A DNA stretch of 22,828 nt from Rubrimonas sp036770645 (lineage in GTDB: Bacteria; Pseudomonadota; Alphaproteobacteria; Rhodobacterales; Rhodobacteraceae), in NCBI GenBank assembly GCA_036770645.1, contig DAIPIU010000045.1, forward strand, positions 1 through 22,828, in the 5' to 3' direction. The notes under the pieces were generated by a model that was given only the letters and a program-made list of their open reading frames with translations, searched no databases and was not told the origin of the DNA. Below are positions 7,048 through 14,411 of this stretch, in pieces. A program made the position numbers and the translations under genes. Position 1 is the first letter of the stretch; every line of letters starts with the position of its first letter.

Positions 7048-8022
7048 ATGAGCTTCGTCGTCCAGCCCGCCGCCCCGTCCCGCCCGAATCGCTGCCAGCT
7101 GTTCGGCCCCGGCTCCCGCCCGGCGCTGTTCGGGAAGATGGCGGCCAGCGCGGCCGACGTGATCAACCTCGACCTCGAGGATTCGGTCTCGCCCGCCGAC
7201 AAGCCCGCCGCGCGCGCCGCGGTGATCGAGGCCATCGGGGGGATCGACTGGGGGACGAAGACGCTGAGCGTGCGGATCAACGGCCTCGACACGCCGTTCT
7301 GGTACCGCGACGTGGTCGACCTGATCGAGCAGGCGGGCGACCGCCTCGACATGATCATGATCCCCAAGCTGGGGCGCGCGGCCGATGTCTACGCCGTGGA
7401 TGCGCTGGTCAGCGCCGCCGAGGCCGCGAAGGGGCGGGCGCGGCGGCTGATGTTCGAGGGCATCATCGAGACCGCGGCGGGCCTGTCCAACGTGCAGGAG
7501 ATCGCCGGGGCCTCGCCGCGGCTGACGGCGCTCAGCCTCGGCGCGGCCGATTACGCCGCCTCGATGGGCATGCAGACCACCGGCATCGGCGGCACGCAGG
7601 CGGGCTACTACATGCTCGCGAACGCCGAGGGCGACGCGCCGCGCGCGGTCGGCTTCCCCGACCCCTGGCACCACCCCTCGGTGGCGATCGTCGCCGCCTG
7701 CCGCACCCACGGGCTGCTGCCGGTGGACGGGCCGTTCGGCGACTTCTCGGACGAGGCCGGCTTCATGGCGCAGGCGCGGCGCTCGGCGACGCTGGGCTTC
7801 GTCGGCAAATGGGCGATCCACCCGAAGCAGGTGGCGCTGGCCAACGAGGTGTTCACCCCGTCCGCGGCGCAGGTCGCCGAGGCGCGCGAGATCCTCGCCG
7901 CCATGGCCGAGGCCGAGGCCGCGGGCCAGGGCGCGGCGGTCTACAAGGGGCGGCTGGTCGACATCGCCTCGATCCGCCAGGCGCAGGTGATCGTGCGGCA
8001 GGCGGAGCTGATCGCGGGCTGA
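7048..8022 (+). CDS. mcl1: L-malyl-CoA / beta-methylmalyl-CoA lyase
   Basis: Cytoplasmic, divalent-metal-dependent CoA-ester lyase of the CitE-like family, 324 residues. In Rhodobacter the Mcl1 enzyme reversibly cleaves beta-methylmalyl-CoA to glyoxylate and propionyl-CoA and interconverts L-malyl-CoA with acetyl-CoA and glyoxylate, steps of the ethylmalonyl-CoA pathway for acetate assimilation. Residues known from the Rhodobacter structure are at the same positions here: Phe19, Arg24, Arg76, and metal ligands Glu141 and Asp168. The N-terminal PNRCQLFGPGSRPALF and LGAAD-ASMGMQTTG segments are almost as in the Rhodobacter protein from memory. CGGAG lies seven bases before the ATG, and a TTGACA promoter stands close upstream. 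The gene appears to be its own transcription unit, converging on the MscS-family gene. A free-standing malyl-CoA thioesterase (Mcl2) role is less likely given the match. Confidence 0.93.
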   Translation: MSFVVQPAAPSRPNRCQLFGPGSRPALFGKMAASAADVINLDLEDSVSPADKPAARAAVIEAIGGIDWGTKTLSVRINGLDTPFWYRDVVDLIEQAGDRLDMIMIPKLGRAADVYAVDALVSAAEAAKGRARRLMFEGIIETAAGLSNVQEIAGASPRLTALSLGAADYAASMGMQTTGIGGTQAGYYMLANAEGDAPRAVGFPDPWHHPSVAIVAACRTHGLLPVDGPFGDFSDEAGFMAQARRSATLGFVGKWAIHPKQVALANEVFTPSAAQVAEAREILAAMAEAEAAGQGAAVYKGRLVDIASIRQAQVIVRQAELIAG

Positions 8023-8036
8023 GGCCCGGGCCGGGG

Positions 8037-8094
8037 CGCGCCCGTCGCTGCGCGCGCCCGCCGCTGCGCGCCCGCCACTGCGCGCCCGTCACTG
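8037..8094. repeat. Four 14-base direct repeats between convergent genes
   Basis: The unit CGCGCCCG[TC]C[GA]CTG occurs at 8037-8050, 8051-8066 (with an extra CG), 8067-8080 and 8081-8094. The last copy contains the stop codon of the minus-strand MscS-family gene. The array fills most of the 66 bases between the two stops. It may act in termination or be a slippage product of this GC-rich genome. Confidence 0.6.
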
Positions 8095-10536
8095 CGCGGC
8101 GGACGATGCCGGCATCCCGGGCGATTCCGCGGGCGGCGCGGCGGTCGGCGCGGTGGCGGGCACCGCCGGATGCTCGGTCGCGCCCGGCGGCGTGCGCACC
8201 CACAGCGTGCGCTGCGGGAACGGGATCTCGATGCCGGCGTCGTCGAAGCGGCGCTTGACGCGTTCGTTGAAGGCGCGTCCCACCGCCCACTGCGCCCCGG
8301 CGCGGGTGCGGATGCGGGCCCGCAGCGTCACCGAACTGTCGAGGAACGCGGTCACGCCGTGCCAGTCGAGCGGGCCGATGATCTGGCTGCCGAAGGCCGG
8401 ATCGGCCTTCACGTCGTCGAAGGCGCGGTGGACGGCGGCCTTGGCGGTCTCGATGTCCGAATCATAGGCGATGCCGAGTTCCGCGACATGGAAGGCGAAG
8501 CCGCGGTTGAAGTTCGACACCATGTCGACCGACGAGAACGGGATGACGTGGAACACGCCCGACAGGTCGCGCAGCGACACGGATCGGATCGTCAGCTTCT
8601 CGACCACGCCGCTGATCCCGCCGACCGTCACCACGTCGCCCACGTTGATGGCGTTCTCGAACTGGATGAAGATCCCGGTGATCACGTCCTGCACCAGCCG
8701 CTGCGCGCCGAAGCCGATGGCCAGCCCCACCACGCCGGCCGAGGCGATGAGCGGGGCGACGTCGAGCCCCAGGCTCGACAGGATCGACATGCCCGCCACC
8801 ACCACCACCACGATGGTCATGGCGTTGCGCAGCAGCGTCAGCAGCGTCTGCTCGCGCGGGTCCGGGGCCACGGCGCCCGACGGGTTCAGCTTCCAGTCCA
8901 CCCAGGACGCGACCGCCAGCCAGACCGCGAAGGCGAGGACCGCGGTGACGGCGATGTCCGCGATGGTCGGCACCAGATCATAGCCGAGCTGGCGCACCAG
9001 CGCGCCGCGCAGGTCGATCACCCCCGCCAGCCGCAGCGACAGCGCCACGGCCAGCACGAAGATGATGAAGCGCATCACGCCGAGGAAGCGCAGCAGGAAG
9101 GCGTTCACCCGGGTCTCGAGCAGCGGCAGCGTCTCGGTGACCGTCGCGGGGAACCGCACGCCCTGCCGCGCGCCCTTCGCCATCAGCGCGCTGAGCGCCG
9201 CCCCGGCGACCAGCACGCCCGCCACCTGGGCGCTGACCGTCAGCATCGGCCCGACCGCGCCCGACCGCGATACCGCCACGACGAACAGCGACACCAGCCA
9301 CAGCAGCGCGGGCCAGTGCCAGACCAGCGCGCCGTAGCCGAGGATGCGCAGCGTGACGTCCCCCCCCTCGCCCGCGGCGCGCGTCCTCAGCCACAGCAGC
9401 GGCGCGCGGCGGTGCCGGATCACCAGCGCCATCGCCCAGAGCAGCGCGAGGCCGTAGACCACCACCTGCACCGCGCGTCCCGTGAACACCGAGACATTGG
9501 CGCTGACGACGGGCTCGACCAGCATCAGCCCGTAGCCCAGCAGCGCCGCGAGGCCGCCGAGCCGGCCGTTCCAGTAGCGCGCCGCCCCGTCGGTCAGCGG
9601 CGCGAAGCGCAGGCGGTCGCCGCGGGGGGCGAGCACGGCGGCGACCGCCGTCCTGATCGCGCCGACCATGAGGAAGGCGTTGAGGTAGAGCGACTGGTTG
9701 AGCGTCATGGTCCCGAGCGGCGGGAAGGCGAGGAAGGCCAGCGCATAGCCGATGCCCCAGGCCAGCATCACCGCGAGCAGGTCGACCCCGAAGGCGAGCC
9801 CCGCGCGCAGCATGGCGACCAGCGGACGCCCCGCCGCGGCGCCGTTGCCCAGCGCGCGCACGACCGGCCGCAGCGCCCGCCAGAGCAGCATCCAGGCGCC
9901 GACGGTCACGGCGAAGACGCTGGCGAGGCCGCGGGCCACGGCGAACAGCTGGTCCGGGTTCTCGCCCCGCACGAGCGCGGCGAGCCGGCGCTGCGTGGCG
10001 CCGAGGCCGTTGACGAACTCCGTCCAGGATTCGGCCAATTCCTCGAGCGTCTCCTGCGCATAGAGGGCGAGGCGGCGGACGACCATCTCCTCTCCCGCGA
10101 GGATCGCGGCGGCGGGGCCGGGGCCCGCGCCGAAGGACGGAGCTTCGGCCTGCGGCGCGGGCGCGGGCGCCGTCGCGGCGCCTGGCGCGGCGCCGGGCGC
10201 GGCCTCGAGATCGGCGATCAGCACCTCGCGGGCCGCGGGATCGCGCAGCAGCGCCGCGAGGGCGCGCAGCCGCTCCGCCCGGGCGGCCCCGTCGCCCCCC
10301 CCGCCATCCGCGCCGCCGGCCGCCGGCGCGTCCGGGCCGGCCTCGCCCGCGCCGGCCTCGCCAGCGCCGGCCTCGCCGGCCGTTCCCTCGCCGTCCGCGG
10401 CGTCGCCCGCCCCGGTCGCGGCCTCGGCGGCGCGCGGCGCGATCCCCGGGACGCCCTGCGCGAGCGCGGGCGGGGCCGACGGCAGCGACAGGACGATGGC
10501 GGCGCAGAGGGCCGCGAGCGCGCGAGGCAGGGGCAT
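8089..10536 (-). CDS. Large MscS-family mechanosensitive channel
   Basis: An 815-residue inner-membrane protein, far longer than E. coli MscS (about 286), with a signal peptide (residues 1-26, ending ALAQ) and then a long Ala/Gly/Glu-rich periplasmic region with an AGEAG repeat. From about residue 200, roughly ten hydrophobic segments lead to the MscS core. The pore-lining helix near residues 590-620 reads LIASAGVVGLAIGFGAQ, followed by the beta domain with NVGDVVTVGG and the IPFSSV stretch. The C-terminus is a Pro/Ala tail. The family opens under membrane tension and releases solutes on osmotic downshift; the extra helices resemble larger channels of this family whose precise roles vary. GGAGAGG stands eight bases before the ATG. 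It diverges from accA across 155 bases. Confidence 0.9.
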   Translation of the reverse strand: MPLPRALAALCAAIVLSLPSAPPALAQGVPGIAPRAAEAATGAGDAADGEGTAGEAGAGEAGAGEAGPDAPAAGGADGGGGDGAARAERLRALAALLRDPAAREVLIADLEAAPGAAPGAATAPAPAPQAEAPSFGAGPGPAAAILAGEEMVVRRLALYAQETLEELAESWTEFVNGLGATQRRLAALVRGENPDQLFAVARGLASVFAVTVGAWMLLWRALRPVVRALGNGAAAGRPLVAMLRAGLAFGVDLLAVMLAWGIGYALAFLAFPPLGTMTLNQSLYLNAFLMVGAIRTAVAAVLAPRGDRLRFAPLTDGAARYWNGRLGGLAALLGYGLMLVEPVVSANVSVFTGRAVQVVVYGLALLWAMALVIRHRRAPLLWLRTRAAGEGGDVTLRILGYGALVWHWPALLWLVSLFVVAVSRSGAVGPMLTVSAQVAGVLVAGAALSALMAKGARQGVRFPATVTETLPLLETRVNAFLLRFLGVMRFIIFVLAVALSLRLAGVIDLRGALVRQLGYDLVPTIADIAVTAVLAFAVWLAVASWVDWKLNPSGAVAPDPREQTLLTLLRNAMTIVVVVVAGMSILSSLGLDVAPLIASAGVVGLAIGFGAQRLVQDVITGIFIQFENAINVGDVVTVGGISGVVEKLTIRSVSLRDLSGVFHVIPFSSVDMVSNFNRGFAFHVAELGIAYDSDIETAKAAVHRAFDDVKADPAFGSQIIGPLDWHGVTAFLDSSVTLRARIRTRAGAQWAVGRAFNERVKRRFDDAGIEIPFPQRTLWVRTPPGATEHPAVPATAPTAAPPAESPGMPASSAAQ
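10336..10380. repeat. Three 15-base direct repeats inside the MscS-family gene
   Basis: GCCGGCCTCGCC followed by CGC, AGC or GGC occurs three times in a row (10336-10350, 10351-10365, 10366-10380). On the coding (minus) strand the copies encode a repeated five-residue AGEAG unit in the low-complexity region after the signal peptide. The in-frame length suggests expansion by slippage without loss of the gene. Confidence 0.75.
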
Positions 10537-10691
10537 GGATGGCCTCTCCGGTGCGAAGGACGGACGGCGGGGCCCCCCTTCCTAGCCGCTCGCGCCGGCG
10601 AGGGCCACCCGCCGGCGCGATTGCATTCCCCCTTCCGCCGCGATAGGCGACCCGCTGTGCAGGGAAGGGCCGGGCCGGCAGGGGACGCGCG

Positions 10692-11651
10692 ATGCGCAAC
10701 TACCTCGATTTCGAGAAGGGCCTCGCCGAGCTGGAAGGCAAGGCGACCGAGCTGCGCGCGCTGGCCGCGCGCAACCCCGGCATGGACGTGACGGCCGAGG
10801 CCGAGCAGCTCGACGCCAAGGCCCGCAAGCAGCTGTCGGACCTCTATGGCGGCCTCGACGCCTGGGCCAAATGCCAGGTCGCGCGGCACCCCGACCGGCC
10901 CCATGCGCTGGCCTATGTCGAGGCGCTGTTCACCGAGTTCACGCCGCTGGCCGGCGACCGCGGCTTCGCCGAGGACCATGCGGTGGTCGGCGGGCTGGCG
11001 CGGTTCCAGGACCGCCCGGTGGTGGTGCTGGGCCACGAGAAGGGCCACGACACGAAAAGCCGCATCGCCCGCAATTTCGGCATGGCGCGCCCGGAGGGCT
11101 ATCGCAAGGCGGTCCGCCTGATGGGGCTGGCCGACCGCTTCGGCCTGCCGGTGATCACGCTGGTCGACACGCCCGGCGCCTATCCCGGCAAGGGCGCGGA
11201 GGAGCGCGGGCAGGCCGAGGCCATCGCCCGCTGCACCGACGCCTGCCTGTCGCTCGGCGCGCCGCTGGTCGCCGTGATCATCGGCGAGGGCGGCTCGGGC
11301 GGCGCGGTGGCCTTCGCCACGGCCAACCGCATCGCGATGCTCGAGCACGCGGTCTATTCGGTGATCTCGCCCGAGGGCTGCGCCTCGATCCTGTGGAAGG
11401 ACAGCGAGAAGATGCGCGAGGCGGCGGCCGCCCTGCGCCTGACGGCGCAGGACCTGCTGAAGCTGGGCGTGATCGACCGGATCGTGCCGGAACCGCTGGG
11501 GGGCGCGCAGCGCGCGCCGCTCGAGGCCGTGGCCGAGACCGGGCGCGCCATCGCGCAGATGCTGGCCGAGCTCGACGGCTTCGGCGCCGATGCGCTGCGC
11601 GCGGCGCGGCGGGCCAAGTTCCTCGCGATGGGCAAGCGCGGGCTAGCCTGA
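10692..11651 (+). CDS. accA: Acetyl-CoA carboxylase carboxyltransferase subunit alpha
   Basis: Alpha half of the carboxyltransferase that moves the carboxyl group from biotin on AccB to acetyl-CoA, making malonyl-CoA for fatty-acid synthesis; works with AccD in the cytoplasm. It has 319 residues, the length of the E. coli protein. Visible marks are the N-terminal YLDFEKGLAELE helix, GHEKGHDTKSRIARNFGMARPEGYRKA (given here in parts: GHEKGHD and NFGMARPEGY), LVDTPGAYPGKGAEERGQ, the oxyanion-loop GEGGSGGA, and EGCASILWKD. AccD is not in the window. An AGGGG site lies about ten bases before the ATG. A weak candidate promoter, TTGCAT (10621) with ATAGGC after 16 bases, lies in the divergent gap. 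mreB follows 163 bases later on the same strand but has its own promoter. Confidence 0.97.
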   Translation: MRNYLDFEKGLAELEGKATELRALAARNPGMDVTAEAEQLDAKARKQLSDLYGGLDAWAKCQVARHPDRPHALAYVEALFTEFTPLAGDRGFAEDHAVVGGLARFQDRPVVVLGHEKGHDTKSRIARNFGMARPEGYRKAVRLMGLADRFGLPVITLVDTPGAYPGKGAEERGQAEAIARCTDACLSLGAPLVAVIIGEGGSGGAVAFATANRIAMLEHAVYSVISPEGCASILWKDSEKMREAAAALRLTAQDLLKLGVIDRIVPEPLGGAQRAPLEAVAETGRAIAQMLAELDGFGADALRAARRAKFLAMGKRGLA

Positions 11652-11653
11652 TT

Positions 11654-11678
11654 CGCGGGCGTGCGGGCGCCCCGCGTT
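11654..11678 (+). terminator. Possible terminator after accA
   Basis: Directly after the accA stop, CGCGGG (11654-11659) pairs with CCCGCG (11671-11676), or as an alternative GCGGG-CGC-CCCGC forms a tighter 5-bp stem (11663-11675... loop of three). Only two T residues follow, so termination would be weak or Rho-aided. Confidence 0.3.
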
Positions 11679-11737
11679 GGGAATTCATCAACCATGTCGC
11701 GGCCAGATGGCCCGCACGGGGGGCCGGGGCGATGCGC

Positions 11738-11767
11738 TTGGCGCTTTCGGCGCCGCAGCGTTATAAG
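11738..11767 (+). promoter_or_regulatory. Promoter of the mre-mrd operon
   Basis: TTGGCG (11738-11743) is followed after 18 bases by TATAAG (11762-11767), a five-of-six match to the -10 consensus in a region with almost no other AT-rich hexamers. Transcription would start near 11774, about 40 bases before mreB. The spacer contains a perfect small inverted repeat, GGCGC-TTTCG-GCGCC (11740-11754), which could be a regulator site or chance. Confidence 0.6.
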
Positions 11768-11814
11768 CGCGGTCGGAACCCGGACGTCAGGGCCGGGGCA
11801 AGAGGCGGGCACCC

Positions 11815-12855
11815 ATGTTCAGCGGCATCCTCGGCATGTTCTCGTCAGACATGGCGATCGACCTCGGCACGGCGAACACGCTGGTCTACGTCAAGGGCCG
11901 GGGGATCGTGCTCAACGAGCCCTCGGTGGTGGCCTACCACGTCAAGGACGGCCGCAAGGACGTGCTGGCGGTGGGCGAGGAGGCCAAGCTGATGCTGGGC
12001 CGCACGCCCGGCAGCATCCAGGCGATCCGGCCCATGCGCGACGGCGTCATCGCCGACTTCGACGTGGCCGAGGCCATGATCAAGCACTTCATCAAGACGG
12101 TGCACAAGCGCGGCAGCTTCGCCGCCCCCCTCGTCATCGTCTGCGTGCCCTACGGCGCGACGGCGGTGGAGGAGCGCGCCATCATGGAGAGCGTGCTGGC
12201 CGCCGGCGCGCGCAAGGCGCTGCTGATCCCCGAGCCGGTGGCGGCCGCCATCGGCGCGGGCATGCCCTTCGGCGACCCCACCGGCAGCATGGTGGTCGAC
12301 ATCGGCGGCGGCACCACCGAGGTCGCCGTGCTGTCGCTCGGCGACATCGTCTATGCCCGCTCCGTGCGCGTCGGCGGCGACAAGATGGACGAGGCCATCA
12401 TCAGCTACCTGCGCCGCCAGCAGAACCTGCTGATCGGCGAGGCGACGGCCGAGCGCGTCAAGAAGGCCATCGGCACCGCCCGCATGCCCGAGGACGGGCG
12501 CGGCCTGTCGATGGACATCCGCGGCCGCGACCTGCTGAACGGCGTGCCCAAGGAGATCGAGGTCACCCAGGGCCAGATCGCCGAGGCGCTGGCCGAGACG
12601 GTGCAGCAGATCGTCGAGGCGGTGATGGTGGCGCTCGAGGCCACGCCGCCGGACCTCGCCGCGGACATCGTGGACCGCGGCGTGATGCTGACCGGCGGCG
12701 GCGCGCTGCTCGGGCGGCTCGACCAGGCGCTGCGCGAACAGACCGGCCTCGCGGTGACCGTGGCGGACGAGCCGCTGTCCTGCGTGGCGCTGGGGACGGG
12801 CAAGGCGCTGGAACACCGCGCGGCGCTGCGCCATGTTCTGAAGGACAGCGTCTGA
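11815..12855 (+). CDS. mreB: Rod shape-determining protein MreB (bacterial actin)
   Basis: Actin-fold ATPase that polymerises under the inner membrane and guides the elongasome along the cell's short axis. It has 346 residues. It begins with a short hydrophobic stretch (MFSGILGMFSS) suited to membrane contact. The phosphate-1 loop IDLGTANTLVY, the phosphate-2 loop DIGGGTTEVAVLS and the adenosine motif TGGGALLGRLD are intact. AGAGG lies about nine bases before the ATG and a good promoter lies just upstream. It heads a plus-strand run of seven genes; mreC starts 16 bases after its stop. Confidence 0.98.
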   Translation: MFSGILGMFSSDMAIDLGTANTLVYVKGRGIVLNEPSVVAYHVKDGRKDVLAVGEEAKLMLGRTPGSIQAIRPMRDGVIADFDVAEAMIKHFIKTVHKRGSFAAPLVIVCVPYGATAVEERAIMESVLAAGARKALLIPEPVAAAIGAGMPFGDPTGSMVVDIGGGTTEVAVLSLGDIVYARSVRVGGDKMDEAIISYLRRQQNLLIGEATAERVKKAIGTARMPEDGRGLSMDIRGRDLLNGVPKEIEVTQGQIAEALAETVQQIVEAVMVALEATPPDLAADIVDRGVMLTGGGALLGRLDQALREQTGLAVTVADEPLSCVALGTGKALEHRAALRHVLKDSV

Positions 12856-12871
12856 CGGGGAGGGCTGCCGC

Positions 12872-13852
12872 GTGGCGAGGCTGCGGGAGGACGCCGGCGC
12901 CGAGATGGCGCGCACGCTCCGCCGGATCGGCCTCGGGGCGCTGACGCTCGCCGGGCTGGCGCTGTTCGCGCTGTGGCGCATCGACAACCCGCGCATCGAG
13001 AGCGTGCGCATGGCCGCCGCCGACCTGATGGCCCCGTCCTTCGCGCTGGTGGCCAGGCCGGTCGCGGATCTGGCGGACCTGCTGCGCGACTGGGACCGCT
13101 TCCGCGCCGTCGACCGGCAGAACCGCGAACTGCGCCGCGAGATCGAGCGCCTGCGCGCCTGGCGCGAGACGGCGCAGACCCTCGAGCGCGAGAACGCGCG
13201 GCTGCGCGCGCTGAACCATGTCCGCCTGTCGCCGCGGCTCGCCTTCGCCACGGGCGAGGTGCTGGCCGATGCGCGCAGCCCCTTCGGCCGCAGCGTGCTG
13301 GTCAACATCGGGGCGCGCGACGGCGTCGAGCACGGCGCGGCGGCGATCGACGGCGCGGGGCTTGTCGGCCGGGTGGTGGGCGTGGGGGAACGGGTCAGCC
13401 GCATCCTGCTGCTGACCGACTACGACAGCCGCATCCCGGTGCGCGTGCTGCCCTCCGGCGTGCGGGCCATCCTGGCCGGCGACGCCACCGCCGCGCCGAG
13501 CCTCGCCTTCTTCGCCGGCGGCGAGGCGCTGCGGCTGGGCGACCGGGTGGTGACCTCGGGCGACGACGGGGTGCTGCCGCCCGACCTGCCGGTGGGGGTG
13601 GTCGCGGCGGTCGGCGACCGCGCGGCGCGGGTGCAGCTGTCGGCCGACACCGCGCGGCTGGAATTCCTGCGCGTTGTGCGGTGGCGGCGCGAGGTGCCGC
13701 TGGACGCGCCGGTCGAGCTGATCCTGCCCCCCGCGGCGCAGGGCGGCGGAGGCCCGGCGCCAGCCGGGGCGCCAGCCGGGGCGCCAGCCGGGGCGCCCGG
13801 GGGGGCGCCGTCCGCCGGCCGGTCCGGAGCGCGCATCGGCGGGGCGGGCTGA
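12872..13852 (+). CDS. mreC: Rod shape-determining protein MreC
   Basis: Bitopic membrane protein that links MreB and MreD to the periplasmic wall synthases and activates PBP2-RodA. It has 326 residues: a cytoplasmic N-terminus, one membrane helix (about 20-38, IGLGALTLAGLALFALW), a periplasmic coiled coil rich in Arg/Glu/Leu (about 75-115), then the double beta-barrel domain (LVNIGARDGVEHG, GLVGRVVGVGE, DYDSRIPV, GDRVVTSGDDGVLPPDLPVG). It ends in a Pro/Ala/Gly tail from about residue 290, partly built of a 12-base repeat. The start is GTG with GGGGAGGG seven bases ahead; an in-frame ATG at 12905 is the alternative. One base separates it from mreD. Confidence 0.95.
   Translation: MARLREDAGAEMARTLRRIGLGALTLAGLALFALWRIDNPRIESVRMAAADLMAPSFALVARPVADLADLLRDWDRFRAVDRQNRELRREIERLRAWRETAQTLERENARLRALNHVRLSPRLAFATGEVLADARSPFGRSVLVNIGARDGVEHGAAAIDGAGLVGRVVGVGERVSRILLLTDYDSRIPVRVLPSGVRAILAGDATAAPSLAFFAGGEALRLGDRVVTSGDDGVLPPDLPVGVVAAVGDRAARVQLSADTARLEFLRVVRWRREVPLDAPVELILPPAAQGGGGPAPAGAPAGAPAGAPGGAPSAGRSGARIGGAG
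13756..13797. repeat. 12-base direct repeats in the mreC tail
   Basis: GGCGCCAGCCGG occurs three times exactly (13756-13767, 13768-13779, 13780-13791) and begins a fourth time (13792-13797). It encodes a four-residue G-A-P-A unit in the C-terminal periplasmic tail of MreC. Copy number can change without a frameshift. Confidence 0.8.
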
Positions 13853-13853
13853 C

Positions 13854-14411
13854 ATGGCGTCGCGCGAACCGGCGGGGGTGCTGGGGCGGCTGGGCGGCGT
13901 CGCGCTGCTGCTCGCGCTCGGCTGGCTGGTGCTGGCGGCGGGCGCGGCCCCCCTGCCGCGCGGCGGCGGGCTGCCGCACGGCCCGGACCTGCTGCTGTGC
14001 GTGGCCGCGTTCTGGGCGGTGCGCCGGCCCCGCGAGGCCCCGGCCGCGGCGATCTTCGCGCTGGGGCTGGCGCGCGACCTCGTGGCGGGGGGGCCGCTCG
14101 GGGCCGGCGCGCTGGGCCTGCTGGCCGCCACCGAGGCGCTGCGGGCGCAGGGGCCGCTGCTGCGCCGCCGTGGCCTCGTGCTGGAATGGGGGGCCGCGGC
14201 GGGCGCGGCGGCGCTGTCGCTGCTGGTGTCCGCGGCGCTGGTGGCGGCCAGCCTCGCCCCGGCCCCCGACGCCGGGCCGCTGGTCGCCGCCTGGGGGGCC
14301 ACGGCGATCGCCTACGGTCCTGCGGCGCTGCTGCTGCGCCACGGCCTGCGCCTGTCGACCCGGGCCGATCCCGCCGACGGCGACGCGATGTTCGGGCGAA
14401 GCCCGCGATGA
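13854..14411 (+). CDS. mreD: Rod shape-determining protein MreD
   Basis: Small polytopic inner-membrane partner of MreC in the elongasome. It has 185 residues with about five hydrophobic segments (starting LGGVALLLALGWLVLAAG near residue 13). MreD sequences are poorly conserved, and the call rests on membrane character, on the family-typical segment PDLLLCVAAFWAVRRP, on LGLARDLVAGGPLGAGAL, where an Asp-containing loop is usual, and on its place between mreC and the PBP2 gene. It starts one base after the mreC stop and its TGA overlaps the next ATG by four bases. Confidence 0.9.
   Translation: MASREPAGVLGRLGGVALLLALGWLVLAAGAAPLPRGGGLPHGPDLLLCVAAFWAVRRPREAPAAAIFALGLARDLVAGGPLGAGALGLLAATEALRAQGPLLRRRGLVLEWGAAAGAAALSLLVSAALVAASLAPAPDAGPLVAAWGATAIAYGPAALLLRHGLRLSTRADPADGDAMFGRSPR

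Noticed and set aside
8170..10791. A very long open frame on the plus strand across the MscS-family gene
   Set aside because: It is antisense to a gene with clear domain motifs, its translation is Arg/His/Gln-rich low complexity, and high GC leaves few stop codons in shadow frames.
11845..13404. Long minus-strand frame opposite mreB and mreC
   Set aside because: It is antisense to two well-supported genes and its His/Ala/Arg-rich translation has no recognisable domain.
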